DNA of 64,000 nt, taken from assembly GCA_032834875.1 (NCBI GenBank), contig CP135238.1, positions 1,712,001 to 1,776,000 on the forward strand, in the 5' to 3' direction. The notes beneath the pieces are model-generated. The model was not told where the DNA came from. It did not search any database and was given only the letters and a program-made list of their open reading frames with translations. Source of the stretch: Sulfuracidifex metallicus DSM 6482 = JCM 9184. GTDB taxonomy: Archaea; Thermoproteota; Thermoprotei_A; Sulfolobales; Sulfolobaceae. Position 1 is the first letter of the stretch, and the number at the start of each line of letters is the position of its first letter. This document shows, one piece after another, positions 41,633-51,232 of the stretch. A program made the position numbers and the translations under genes.

Positions 41633-42049
41633 TCACAATGATGGTAGCTTAAACGGTTCTATTATCCTTATTCCCAATCCAAGAAATTCTTCAACGTTCA
41701 TCGCTTTCCCCCATATATTCACTACCTTTCTTCTATACGTCACTTTCTTCACGTTTCCCTTGGAAGCTATCTCTTCTATTGGTACTGGATTATACACTAT
41801 CCCCTTGAGGTAGTCTGCCTTTGTTTCAACCGCGAAGAATCGAGGATCGTTAGGAATCTCAGTTACGTTTCCATAAACATTCATCAAAACGAAACGTTTT
41901 GAAGACGTTTGAAGCAACCTCAATAACGAAGAGTATAAGCTAGTCTCATCCTCACATCTCCACCATGATATAGATTTCCCGCGGTAAACCTTAATGCATG
42001 GACTTCCATCTCCGTCAGCGTTGGAGATGTAAATCAAATTCAAGATCAC
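41633..42049 (-). CDS. Small unknown protein at the end of the csm operon
   Basis: A 138-aa protein whose ATG overlaps the cas10 stop by 4 nt, so it is co-translated with Cas10. It has a beta-rich look (LNLIYISNADGDGSPCIKVY, then SISWWRCEDETSLYSSLLRL, FVLMNVYG, FFAVETKADYLKGIVYNP) and no catalytic motif I can name. It might be a diverged accessory such as a Csx19-like or small RAMP-related protein, but I cannot show that. The tight coupling to cas10 makes a role in the type III-A complex or its signalling likely. It has no membrane segment. Confidence 0.75.
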   Translation of the reverse strand: MILNLIYISNADGDGSPCIKVYRGKSISWWRCEDETSLYSSLLRLLQTSSKRFVLMNVYGNVTEIPNDPRFFAVETKADYLKGIVYNPVPIEEIASKGNVKKVTYRRKVVNIWGKAMNVEEFLGLGIRIIEPFKLPSL

Positions 42050-44580
42050 CCAGTTTTCCTGCTCTTAAGGGAGTAAAACTGGATCGCGGTTCTAGCCCTC
42101 ACGATGGATCTTATTACTTCATCTTCGGTCACGGAGTTTACTGGATAAGGAATAAGACCTAATATTTTACTAGCTTTCGTAAAGGTGTCTGGGTTCCTTG
42201 CATTCATGTAGGCATACGATACAAGAGAGCGTGCTTTCCAGATCTCAAGGCTTGAAAGCCGATCTCTGGAGGTTCCATTACCTCCTTTTTCATCGGGATT
42301 TTTATTATCGAGTACAGACTCGAAGATCTCAGTTCCAAGTTGATGCAGTCTATAAAGGTATCCGCTTGATATCTCTGCCTCCTTTATTAACATGTCCGCG
42401 TTGTCTAGAGCCTTCATGACGTCTTCCCATGAATATATCCTTACTCCCCTTCCCGATATGTCATCCAAGTACGGTTCAAGTACGTTACCAGCGACGTAAC
42501 CTCCCTTCTTACCCAGCTCCTTCTTCTCCCTTTTGGCTATGTCTTCGAACTCTCTGCTTTCATAATATGCCCTATACAAAGGATAGGATGGCTTGAACAT
42601 TGTAAAACCTCCTGACACGGTAATGCATCCTAATATCCTCTCAACCCCTTCAGCTAGCCTTGCCAGAATCTTCAAGGTATCTTCCCATCTCCCGTACACG
42701 ACTAGATCGTCTCCTCCGGAGTAAAGTAGAACTACGTCTATCGGGTTTTCTCCAGAAATCTCTTCTATTCTCTTCACCATATAGAAGGTGAACACGAAGT
42801 TCATAAGGACTGATAAAGTCATGAACCTGCTCGGATATCTAGATAACGCCTTTACCAACGTACCTATTTCGTCTCCATCTATAGAACCCATACCTATGAA
42901 GTCTCCCATATCGTCTAAGGTTTTGAACTTTATTCCGGTTTGTTTTGTCTCATCCCTATCAACGGGGTGAAAAGTGTTGACTATCATGTAACCGAAGGTC
43001 AAGTTCCTCTTATCACTAACGTTGAAAACGAAGTTGAGTGGATCATTAATCTTGAATACTTTTACTCTATTTTTCTCTCTTCTTAAAGTAGAGATCAGTG
43101 ACTCTACAACGGGAGTAACATCTATATCTCTAGTTTCGGGGGAATGAATTAAATAAAAGGATATTCCCAGAGGAGCTATCCTGATTTTCCCTATCCTAAT
43201 CCTTTCGTCTTTTTTACCTTTCTCAGAGTAATAAGCAAATTCTTCGTCTTCTCCTTCCCTACCTTTTTTGATTGATTCGTTTTTTCCTCCTTTCCAATCC
43301 TTTTCGATTACCTCTATGACTGCTTTAAGGTTTCTTGCTGAATGACCCACGATGAGTGATATCAGGTTCATTATGCTAAGTTTATCTCCAACCTCAAATT
43401 CCCCCGGAGCTAGGGCGTTGAGCCATGAAATGTTTTCGTTGTCCACTTCGATCCATTTGCTTGTCACTTCTCCGAATCTGTCCTGTGAAGATCTCTCTAA
43501 AATTGACGGAAGGACAATGAGTCTCTGTTTCTTGAAGACCTGATCTAAAGCCTCCTCGAAGTTACTTTTCCCCTCCTCTTTATCTTGCCTTTCATCTTGC
43601 CTCATTTCATTGTTAGAGTTCTCATCTTCCTCCACGTAGAACTTGAGCTTCGATATCTCCTTCTCATTTGAAAGTGCAGTGGTGAACTGAAGCTCGAATT
43701 CGCTCCACTCAGAGATTTCTTGAAGGAGATGCTCCACCTCTTTCTTTTTCTCCTCAGGTCTACCAGGCACCATAAAGATCAGCCTTCCTGGCTCGAAGGA
43801 GATGTTATTTACCTCAGATAGTTGAAGGATATCAGCTACTCTGTCAACCATTGCTTGTTGAAGGAGCTGAAGGAAGAAGCTTCTTCCCCTAAGCCTCTTT
43901 GATGCCTCAGATTCTCCTTTAACGTTGGTCACGAACCTCTGTATCCCTTTGGTGTCAACCAGGAACAAGGAGTATTTACCAGTACGGGTGGCGGGGTATA
44001 CCGATGATGCAAGTCTGCTGTGGCCGTAGATTGAGGTGTTTGGCTCTGCCATGTAGACAGCCGCAGGTACTAAGGTGCCGACTGATCTCATTACGTATTC
44101 ATACGTCTCTAAAAGGGATAGTGGATCCTCGATGGCAGAAATCTCCTCTGCAAGTCTCCTCAATTCCTTCACTATGTTCTTGTAGTTTATTCTTGACCTT
44201 GCTGATTCCTTATTGGTAAGGAAATACGTCCCGCTTGGTGCGCTCCAACTGAGGAAAGTAACCGGGTACCACCATTTTCCATCTTCTTCCCTATCCTTTG
44301 CAGGGTGGAGCAAAGGTGTCGTGGATACCTTTTCTGTACTCTCTCTCCTTATCCTTTCGCTGGCTGAAGCGTAGTCTGATTTTTTCCAACCTGAGCTCTT
44401 GAACAACTTCTCGTATTCCTCTCCCAAGTATCTCTTTATGAATCCGCATGAAAACCCATCGTGTTCGTGAAAACCTTTTCCTAGAACACACTCATCTTCT
44501 TTGTCTCCTGCCCTCTGGAGAAGCTTACCAACATCATGAAGGTAAGCTACTAGCATCATTTTATACAGATCTTCGTCCAT
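42046..44580 (-). CDS. cas10: Cas10/Csm1 large subunit with HD and GGDD
   Basis: An 844-aa Cas10. The N-terminal HD nuclease motif is YLHDVGK (H15, D16). FLVDTKGIQRFVTNVKG followed by SKRLRGRSFFLQLLQQ marks the first palm domain. YSGGDDLVVYG (GGDD at 622-625) in the second palm makes cyclic oligoadenylate from ATP. A charged low-complexity linker rich in E, K and N lies around residue 330, and another near 450. Both the DNase and the cyclase sites look intact, so the complex should cut DNA and signal to Csx1. The start overlaps csm5 by 25 nt. Confidence 0.95.
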   Translation of the reverse strand: MDEDLYKMMLVAYLHDVGKLLQRAGDKEDECVLGKGFHEHDGFSCGFIKRYLGEEYEKLFKSSGWKKSDYASASERIRRESTEKVSTTPLLHPAKDREEDGKWWYPVTFLSWSAPSGTYFLTNKESARSRINYKNIVKELRRLAEEISAIEDPLSLLETYEYVMRSVGTLVPAAVYMAEPNTSIYGHSRLASSVYPATRTGKYSLFLVDTKGIQRFVTNVKGESEASKRLRGRSFFLQLLQQAMVDRVADILQLSEVNNISFEPGRLIFMVPGRPEEKKKEVEHLLQEISEWSEFELQFTTALSNEKEISKLKFYVEEDENSNNEMRQDERQDKEEGKSNFEEALDQVFKKQRLIVLPSILERSSQDRFGEVTSKWIEVDNENISWLNALAPGEFEVGDKLSIMNLISLIVGHSARNLKAVIEVIEKDWKGGKNESIKKGREGEDEEFAYYSEKGKKDERIRIGKIRIAPLGISFYLIHSPETRDIDVTPVVESLISTLRREKNRVKVFKINDPLNFVFNVSDKRNLTFGYMIVNTFHPVDRDETKQTGIKFKTLDDMGDFIGMGSIDGDEIGTLVKALSRYPSRFMTLSVLMNFVFTFYMVKRIEEISGENPIDVVLLYSGGDDLVVYGRWEDTLKILARLAEGVERILGCITVSGGFTMFKPSYPLYRAYYESREFEDIAKREKKELGKKGGYVAGNVLEPYLDDISGRGVRIYSWEDVMKALDNADMLIKEAEISSGYLYRLHQLGTEIFESVLDNKNPDEKGGNGTSRDRLSSLEIWKARSLVSYAYMNARNPDTFTKASKILGLIPYPVNSVTEDEVIRSIVRARTAIQFYSLKSRKTG

Positions 44581-45575
44581 CCTACTCCTACCCCGTTAAC
44601 CAGTTTTAAAGTTCTATTATCCCATAAATGACGATAAATATTTGTCATAACCCTATCCCTGAAGGTAGAAGTGTTTTTGTCCAATTCCACAGTTTTAGCT
44701 ATGTGTCCGGTGAACATTCCTACCTTCAAGGGGAAACAACTCTCGGTAGCTTTCAGACCTTCAAGGAATTCCTTATATTTATCCTTTTTACCTTGGTTGG
44801 CTTTCTTTTTCTCGTCTTCTATCAGGCGGACGCTGAAATCCTTCATGGAAGAGATTATCTCATTCCAAGTTATGTTAGATAACCTAGAATAAGGTCCGTT
44901 GTTCGGCCTTATCATGATTTTCGCATCGTATTTTAAAACACCTCTAACGAAAGTTATTGCGTAAACTTGCCTACGAAAAGATCCTACTGTTTCTATTATC
45001 TCAATTTTATTTAAATCTAAACCTATCTTCTCTCCTGACGGTTCTGATATCATCAAGTCCTTAAACTCATCGTAAGGAATACTCGAACTAAAGACTCTGT
45101 GTTTCATGAGCTGTTCCGCAGGTGAAGCAGTATTCTTTAAGAGTGCTCTGGCTTTTCTGAATTTACCTCTACTTAAAAGTGTATTTATATTAAATAGATC
45201 TGTATAGACGTCATTTATAACGTTTGGGTTTTTTCTAGTCCTAGTGTTCAGCACACAAGTTCTCAAGAGACCTTTCATGGAGGAGGCAGGGAATATCAAG
45301 TGGTTTAGCATCAAGATCTGTTGCGATTGTATCTGTTGCGATTGTAAACTAGATCTAACTATAACTGGTACTCCAAGTATCGTTCTGGCGAATTTCTCTT
45401 TAAAGAGATCATTGAAATCTCTCACGTCTCTGTCCATGAGGTGAGACTGATCTATCACCACTATCTTGTCGTTTTTCACGAAAAAGTCGATACCATTTTG
45501 AAGGGTTTCCCCGTTACCTACGAACACGGGGGTGATAGGCTCTAACCTAATTTCTCTTCTATCTAGGAAACTCAT
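44556..45575 (-). CDS. csm5: Csm5 RAMP subunit
   Basis: A 339-aa RAMP protein. EIRLEPITPVFVGNGETLQNG is the classic Csm5 N-terminus, FPASSMKGLLRTCVL is the RAMP thumb/KG loop, and NGVGVGWTKICIK is a C-terminal glycine-rich loop. Csm5 caps the 3' end of the crRNA in the Csm complex. It overlaps csm3 by 4 nt upstream and cas10 by 25 nt downstream, in the order csm2-csm3-csm5-cas10. The short repeated Gln stretch QSQQIQSQQI is a local duplication. Confidence 0.88.
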   Translation of the reverse strand: MSFLDRREIRLEPITPVFVGNGETLQNGIDFFVKNDKIVVIDQSHLMDRDVRDFNDLFKEKFARTILGVPVIVRSSLQSQQIQSQQILMLNHLIFPASSMKGLLRTCVLNTRTRKNPNVINDVYTDLFNINTLLSRGKFRKARALLKNTASPAEQLMKHRVFSSSIPYDEFKDLMISEPSGEKIGLDLNKIEIIETVGSFRRQVYAITFVRGVLKYDAKIMIRPNNGPYSRLSNITWNEIISSMKDFSVRLIEDEKKKANQGKKDKYKEFLEGLKATESCFPLKVGMFTGHIAKTVELDKNTSTFRDRVMTNIYRHLWDNRTLKLVNGVGVGWTKICIK

Positions 45576-46612
45576 TTAGGTCTCTCCTGAGTTTTGTTCT
45601 GATCTGTGGTCTTACCGTTCTTATTTCCTATTTTCGTTTCAATTTGTCCAGACAAATTATCTAACTTGCTTATCATATCGTCTAATGGGTTTGAGTTATA
45701 TGTAGCTAAGTCCTCGCTAGACATGGACCGCGGTGAGAAAAGGGAAAAGTTTAGGGAAGTGAACTTAACTCTTCCGTAACCTCTTGAGCCTGCAGCCCCC
45801 AAGTAAGTTTCCTCCAAGAGCTTCATCCCGTCTACAACAGTATTTAGAATCTCCTTGATTTTAGTTTTAGTTCTATCGAATATAAGAACTGAAATCTTTC
45901 CTTCAAATTCTACGTTTGGCTTCACTCTGTTTACGCTTCTTGGGTCTGCAGTTGAGGTAACTCTATCTATTCTGTTCTCGTTCTTGTTCTCCAGAAAGTC
46001 ATCGAAAGTGATCACGGTTTTCTCGTCTAGTAAACCACATACGTAATCTTCTGACGGGAAAAGGTCCTCCACTAGCAAATTAGTAGGGGTTAACATATTT
46101 ATCACGTTAATCCCTCTTTCGTTAGGATCGTTACTACCTGAAGGCGAACCTTGACTTGTATTCCTACTTTGATCCGGCTGCCTAACTAAATCATTAAATG
46201 AGAAGGAGCTAAATCCGAAGACTGTGTTAATGTTCTGAGTGGTAATAACGTTAATGAACTGGTCTACGGTAATTTTTTGATTAGGAGATGCCCATGAGGA
46301 AAGCGTTGGAGTATGTGCCCATATTTTCTTATCAGAGGAGTAAAGAGGTAATCCTCTTGCTGTCTCTATAAGCGATCTCATCCTCCCCTTTAATGAAGAA
46401 CCTGGAATGTAAGGAACCCTTATCAAAGTAGACTTATTACCACATTGATATCTCTTCTCAATGCTCATTGTTTCTACATCAGCACCTCCAATTCTCCCCA
46501 GCGCTCTCCCGGCAGATATCAAAAGCCCTGTTTTATTCATTAATTTGACATTTATATTCAATATTGCCTCCAACCTTAATGGAGAAAGTTCTGATTTATT
46601 CGTAGTTGACAT
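45572..46612 (-). CDS. csm3: Csm3 backbone RAMP with target-RNA cleavage Asp
   Basis: A 346-aa RAMP. GRIGGADVETMSIEKR contains the aspartate (D45) that in Csm3 cuts bound target RNA every 6 nt. VPYIPGSSLKGRMRSLIE and NRIDRVTSTADPRSVNRVKP are strong Csm3 signatures, and GSRGYGRVKF is the glycine-rich loop. It is longer than typical Csm3 (about 220-250 aa) because of an internal insert (residues 115-175) and a polar C-terminal tail after the RAMP fold. Several copies form the complex filament. It starts 6 nt after csm2. Confidence 0.92.
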   Translation of the reverse strand: MSTTNKSELSPLRLEAILNINVKLMNKTGLLISAGRALGRIGGADVETMSIEKRYQCGNKSTLIRVPYIPGSSLKGRMRSLIETARGLPLYSSDKKIWAHTPTLSSWASPNQKITVDQFINVITTQNINTVFGFSSFSFNDLVRQPDQSRNTSQGSPSGSNDPNERGINVINMLTPTNLLVEDLFPSEDYVCGLLDEKTVITFDDFLENKNENRIDRVTSTADPRSVNRVKPNVEFEGKISVLIFDRTKTKIKEILNTVVDGMKLLEETYLGAAGSRGYGRVKFTSLNFSLFSPRSMSSEDLATYNSNPLDDMISKLDNLSGQIETKIGNKNGKTTDQNKTQERPK

Positions 46613-46618
46613 TTGTCA

Positions 46619-47065
46619 TCACCTACTCTTTGCTAGGACGGCGATCGAATCTATAGCTATTCTGACCTTCTCGATGTTCTCTCTTATTTTTTCTTTAACT
46701 AACTTGTTTTGAGAGTATTGCTGGACCGATGTGATTAACTGATCTATTAATGACACTAATAGATTTTTAAGATTATCACTAATTAAATCTCTGTTTGATT
46801 GATATTCTACTATAACTCTAGCTTTAGCTAAAGACAGGTTCATGAAATCCATTAAGGTAGACGGTTGTCCAAGGAGTTGTAATGAACTATCAAGAACAGT
46901 GGCTAGTAATTCATGTACCTTTCTATAGGACGTTTCAGACTTGATCTGTTTCTGTATTTGATACCTTGGATCCATCACGTTTTCAACAATTTGCATTGCA
47001 GAGAGTCTATTTATATCTAGATTTAGGACAGGTATATCTTGATTATGTCTACCGCCATAGCTCAT
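46619..47065 (-). CDS. csm2: Csm2 small subunit
   Basis: 148 aa, mainly alpha-helical with no recognisable catalytic motif. Size, helical content and position before csm3 identify it as the small subunit that lines the Csm complex beside the target RNA. The segment YQIQKQIKSETSYRKVHELL and the C-terminal KEKIRENIEKVRIAIDS are typical amphipathic helices. ATG at 47065 is preferred over the TTG at 47071. It is the first gene of the csm2-csm3-csm5-cas10-unknown operon, and its promoter is described separately. Confidence 0.8.
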   Translation of the reverse strand: MSYGGRHNQDIPVLNLDINRLSAMQIVENVMDPRYQIQKQIKSETSYRKVHELLATVLDSSLQLLGQPSTLMDFMNLSLAKARVIVEYQSNRDLISDNLKNLLVSLIDQLITSVQQYSQNKLVKEKIRENIEKVRIAIDSIAVLAKSR

Positions 47066-47098
47066 AAACAATAACCAAGTTAATAATTAAGATAGAAC

Positions 47099-47106
47099 AT
47101 TTAAAT
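47099..47106 (-). promoter_or_regulatory. TATA box of the csm2-cas10 operon
   Basis: ATTTAAAT lies about 37 nt before the csm2 ATG on the minus strand, so transcription should start near 47077 and give a very short leader. A weaker TAATTATTAA lies closer to the gene. Confidence 0.5.
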
Positions 47107-47612
47107 GTATCACTCAGTGAAGATATCAAGATAACCTATGCAGGTGACAATTTATATACAGATGTCTTGTATATATTGATCTACTTTTTTCATGAATTAG
47201 AAGAACTATAGACATGATATAGAAGTTACATTAAGTAGCCCTATAAGGAAAATTAATCAGTCATATCTCCTTATCATTCTATATAGTAGCTATAATTTAT
47301 TCTAAGTAATTATCTATATTCAATATTTATAGATTCTATTATATTAGTATAATTTTTATTTTAGTTTTCTATAACCTAGTAGAAAATTAAGCTAACACGA
47401 ATGCTTTAATACACCACCTGAGAAATCTAAAGCGTGAACGAGAACCCTAACGATAAAGAGTTTTAACCAAGCATGATGCAATAAGAGTTAGAGAGTCAAG
47501 ATTAAAGTAAAGGACGTTGTTGATGAATCTCTAGGACGGATAGTACAAAGGATAGTATATTCGGTTGCACATGAGTTTTTAATCATTTCTCAATTGAGTT
47601 CTTTAGAAAAGT
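47107..47612. other. AT-rich intergenic between csm4 and csm2
   Basis: No gene seen. This 500-nt gap splits csm4 from the rest of the csm genes, although all are on the minus strand; it may hold regulatory sites but no clear dyad was found. Confidence 0.4.
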
Positions 47613-48542
47613 TTAGCCTAGCGTAATTGGATCTATTACAAGAACGTTATCCCTCGCGATCCACTTAACAACTCTTTCACTCTTCCTCAAAAGAGAGCCA
47701 ACAGGTAAAAGACCCATTACCGGAAGAGGGACTGGATTAACGTCACCAGAAATTCCGTTCACTTTGTCCAATCTTTCTGCTATAAACTCTCCTGTAGTGA
47801 ATCCCCTACCGGTTAGATATTTCCACTCTTGTGAAGGATCTCTCATTCTCAATCTGAAATTCTGAAATTCTTCTACTTTAATTATCTTAAACTTTCCGAA
47901 ACCAATGCTTCTCTTACCTCCGAAACCCGTTTCAGATAGAAGGGCTAGAGCGCTCTCAACTCTCCTGTTCCAACCGCTAACCAGAATCCCCCCGTCTTCG
48001 AGGAAAAAGCTTGTGATGGAAAAAGGTACCGCAGAATTCATGGACCTATCTATAAATGCGTTGAATTGGGTAGTCTGAAAGGATCGGACGTGAACTCCGT
48101 CTGACGCGGATATCACACCACGAACCACTTGAACCTGATCCTTAACTCCCTCAATCCTGATGTCTTGATTTTCCTCGCACCTGATTGTGAGCGGGAGTTC
48201 AGCTGATTTTAACACCTCAAAGTCTATAAGTGACGCTCCTTTTATCACCTTTTCAATTCGTCTATCGTTACATATAACTGTCTTCATCGGAGACCTAAGG
48301 ATCAGCCTTCCTTTGTTCATTGGAAAAAGCGAGGAAAATTTGACTTTAGCATCGTCTACTATCTCTGATATGTCATAGCCTAAAAGAGAGTAAGCCTTTA
48401 TGAATGCTCTGTAGATAGTTATAGCATCAATATAGTTCTCTCCTTTACCTATTCTGAAGGGAGAGCTAAAATTGAGATGTACTAGTTTCATGGCTTGAGC
48501 CACGCTTTCTTGTCTCTGATTTCTCTCTAAGTTAGATTCCAT
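47613..48542 (-). CDS. csm4: Csm4 RAMP subunit
   Basis: A 309-aa RAMP of the Cas5-like Csm4 type. MKLVHLNFSSPFRIGKGENY at residue 18 is the usual Csm4 N-terminal strand, and LLSETGFGGKRSIGFGKFKI is its glycine-rich loop. The C-terminal WKYLTGRGF and VNPVPLPVMGLLPVG stretches also fit. Csm4 holds the crRNA 5' tag and contacts Cas10. Start at 48542 is kept because a TATA-like GTTTAAAA lies about 28 nt upstream, which leaves 17 extra N-terminal residues; ATG at 48491 is the alternative. It is transcribed separately from the csm2 operon. Confidence 0.88.
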   Translation of the reverse strand: MESNLERNQRQESVAQAMKLVHLNFSSPFRIGKGENYIDAITIYRAFIKAYSLLGYDISEIVDDAKVKFSSLFPMNKGRLILRSPMKTVICNDRRIEKVIKGASLIDFEVLKSAELPLTIRCEENQDIRIEGVKDQVQVVRGVISASDGVHVRSFQTTQFNAFIDRSMNSAVPFSITSFFLEDGGILVSGWNRRVESALALLSETGFGGKRSIGFGKFKIIKVEEFQNFRLRMRDPSQEWKYLTGRGFTTGEFIAERLDKVNGISGDVNPVPLPVMGLLPVGSLLRKSERVVKWIARDNVLVIDPITLG

Positions 48543-48566
48543 GATTTAATAGAAAGCTATTTTCAC

Positions 48567-48574
48567 TTTTAAAC
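48567..48574 (-). promoter_or_regulatory. TATA box of csm4
   Basis: GTTTAAAA on the minus strand is centred about 28 nt before the ATG at 48542, as expected for a leaderless archaeal transcript. Confidence 0.55.
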
Positions 48575-49003
48575 TAGTTGCAGTCCTCCTTGAATATCAT
48601 TCTCAATAAACCTCTGTTTTTAGGAAAAAATATTTTTATTTATATATATGAAAGATATGCATACATACATTTAGTACAAAGTTATAGGAAAAAAGATTCT
48701 GTTATCGAGATAAAGCATAATTTTTCCTTATCATGATTGTACTGGGTCCTTCCATTACTCTACATATTCATTTTTAGCATTGCCAGTATGTCTCAAATAC
48801 TTGTACCGTCTCACCCATTATTGTAATTATTTTTGAAGTAACACTTGTAGACGATAGGTTTGTAAATACATGTGAGGTAAATACATATGAGCTAGTTTTC
48901 TCTATATAATTATTTGAAGTAAACTAGAATAAAAATCTAATTTTTTATTAAAAGGGATGTATTTTAACACAAATAATAAAATATAGGACCTTCTTCGAAA
49001 TAT
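48575..49003. other. Divergent intergenic between csm4 and the HExxH gene
   Basis: No gene seen. It must contain the promoter for the plus-strand gene at 49004; the ATAATAAAATATAGG stretch at about 48972-48986 is a candidate. TTTATTTATATATATG near 48633-48650 is another TATA-like tract. Confidence 0.4.
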
Positions 49004-49822
49004 ATGGAGCCACATGGCAAAAGACTAAGGTTTTCTCCTCTAAGCACATGGAACCCTTATGTAGACGACATGGATATGGACCCTCTCAGAATCGGGACCA
49101 ACATGACCAGACTTAACAGAAATCTAGAAAGAGCGCCATGGTCATGGAAGACATCGTATGAGGACAGCAGGATAACGGAGTATAAAGTGTTGAAGGACGG
49201 GAAGAGAAAAGTGATAGCTTACTACATACCTTACTCGTTGAACGTGAAGGAGTGGGGAATTTACTTATTGAAAGACGAGATCTACCCTGACGTAAATTAC
49301 CTTAACTCGCTGATCAAGAGGAAAGGAATTTCCGCAGGTATATCACCGGTATACCTCTCCCTCATTTTCCTTCACGAACTTACCCATCACGTGATAGAGG
49401 ACTGGAGGGTATCATCTGGTTTGTTCAGCTACGTCCAAGACGACGAGAGGTTATGCGAATATACCGCTTTCACATTGACCCAAGCTCTGTTTTCTCGAGT
49501 ACACTGGAGTACGAGTACGACGAGATCAAGGGGAGAGAAGAGTCAGGGCGTTCTTGGTTATCCGGTCCCAGGGATTTCACTTCAATTTCCCGGTTTGCCC
49601 AAGGAAATACACTTCAACTATTACGATCTAATTTCATTGTTAATAACGATTTACTATTATTGGGGCAGAGATATAGACAAGATATACAAGGTTCAAGTTC
49701 CTTCCTGGGTTGACGAAGAGAACTTCGTAAAGTTCCTTTCCCAGAACCTTAATGTGGGACTAGAGGAAATGTGGAGCGGAAGGCGAATATCATCTGTCTA
49801 TAGAAGGGTAAACGTAGTATAA
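49004..49822 (+). CDS. Unassigned HExxH metallopeptidase-like protein beside the CRISPR array
   Basis: A 272-aa soluble protein I cannot place in a named family. SLIFLHELTHHVIEDW (about residues 123-138) is a clear HExxH zinc motif on a hydrophobic helix. Downstream DDERLCEYTAFTLTQALF offers a glutamate for a third zinc ligand in an E-x-x-A/F context, recalling ImmA/IrrE-type or gluzincin enzymes. N-terminal 100 residues are aromatic- and charge-rich; the C-terminal half has YYDLISLLITIYYYWGRDI. No signal peptide or CARF domain is seen. It lies between csm4 and the trailer end of array 1, so it may be a CRISPR ancillary protease or an unrelated passenger. Confidence 0.75.
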   Translation: MEPHGKRLRFSPLSTWNPYVDDMDMDPLRIGTNMTRLNRNLERAPWSWKTSYEDSRITEYKVLKDGKRKVIAYYIPYSLNVKEWGIYLLKDEIYPDVNYLNSLIKRKGISAGISPVYLSLIFLHELTHHVIEDWRVSSGLFSYVQDDERLCEYTAFTLTQALFSRVHWSTSTTRSRGEKSQGVLGYPVPGISLQFPGLPKEIHFNYYDLISLLITIYYYWGRDIDKIYKVQVPSWVDEENFVKFLSQNLNVGLEEMWSGRRISSVYRRVNVV

Positions 49823-50000
49823 ATTTATGTTATTCAGATATTTATTTTTCACTTAAATATAGAATTTTATTATATATTTTATGTAGATAAACAATTCTAT
49901 ACTTAGAAAGGAGTTTTGCGATAAGTAATAAATATCATCTTTGTATGACGTGGATAGATGCTTGATTAGTTGGTTAAACTCACTATCAAGAACGACTACT

Positions 50001-50986
50001 CTTTCAATCCCGCTATGGGTTCAACTTTTCTTCTTTACTATCCCTTCTTTTTCCAGTTTGTTAACTTTCAATCCCGTTATGGGTTCAATGAAGAAGCAAA
50101 CAAGTATCAGTATTTTGCCTTTCAGGTCTTTCAATCCCGTTATGGGTTCAACCCGACCGAGGGATAGTGTGGTTCGATAAAGGAATAATAGACTTTCAAT
50201 CCCGTTATGGGTTCAACAAAATTATAGGCAAGGAGCTGATCCCAAAGGCTTACACATCCTTTCAATCCCGTTATGGGTTCAACTTTTAGATGAACTGCAC
50301 AATATGAGAGAAAGACAAAGAAGCTTTCAATCCCGTTATGGGTTCAACACACATATAGTATCCCATTGGATCAAGGCGATGACTTTCAATCCCGTTATGG
50401 GTTCAACAGGGATGTATGAGCATGCTTTTATGATGCCCATACCAATGTTACCCTTTCAATCCCGTTATGGGTTCAACATTTGTTGCAATTCAATTTACCT
50501 AGTAAGTTCCTAGCGAACTTTCAATCCCGTTATGGGTTCAACAGTAATGCTATACTATGACGATGCTAAAGGGGTTATCTTTCAATCCCGTTATGGGTTC
50601 AACATGAAGGACGAAAAATCGTCCTCCCCGGAGAGAAACTATGCCTTTCAATCCCGTTATGGGTTCAACATGTATGGTTCAGTATTTTTATCAAATGGAT
50701 TAATTTTCTTTCAATCCCGTTATGGGTTCAACAAAGAAAGACGGGATCACTATCATCCCCGCCTCTGTCTCCTTTCAATCCCGTTATGGGTTCAACAGAG
50801 ATATCGCTAAAAGATGGTACTGTCAAGAAGATAATCTTTCAATCCCGTTATGGGTTCAACATGACACTGATTATGTCTGACATTAAGAATGTCTTGACTT
50901 TCAATCCCGTTATGGGTTCAACGAACAACGATGGTTTACATGTTGTAGGTGTAATGTTCAACTTTCAATCCCGTTATGGGTTCAAC
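50001..50986 (-). CRISPR. CRISPR array 1: 16 repeats, transcribed leftward
   Basis: Sixteen 25-nt repeats starting (minus strand) GTTGAACCC and ending GGATTGAAAG are separated by 15 unique spacers of about 34-45 nt. The leader is at the right end (50987-51232), so transcription is on the minus strand. The two repeats farthest from the leader are degenerate: 50001-50025 has C for T inside the ATAACGGG part, and 50065-50089 has a changed first base. This is the usual mark of the old end. The 8-nt crRNA tag would be AUUGAAAG. Confidence 0.98.
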
Positions 50987-51232
50987 AGAGGCATTTATTT
51001 ACCTCTACTCTTTTTCCTCTCCTTTCTCCCCTATAAATTTTACGTCACCTCCCTAACCTCATCATGCGACCTTACTTCTCTTCCTTTTCTTTACCTTTCT
51101 CGGTCGCATGGTCTTTTACACTAACTGAAAGAAATCTCTCTATTTATAAACGTAAAACTACTCTAAAGATTTCGTTTTGGTCGCAAGGAGACTCGAACTT
51201 CATCGTTTATTATCTTCATGAAAGAATCGAAT
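50987..51232 (-). promoter_or_regulatory. Leader of CRISPR array 1
   Basis: About 246 nt nearly identical to the leader of array 2 (57556-57801, opposite strand). It contains a TATA box (minus-strand TTTATAAATA, 51141-51150) and a perfect 9-bp inverted repeat CATGCGACC/GGTCGCATG at 51063-51071 and 51102-51110, spaced 30 bp. A further GCGACC half-site lies farther from the repeats. The region shows no sign of coding despite small open frames. Confidence 0.9.

Noticed and set aside
50304-51124. Several small open frames across array 1 and its leader
   Set aside because: They translate the 25-nt repeats (QSRYGFN, NPVMGST) and leader DNA; the same occurs in array 2.
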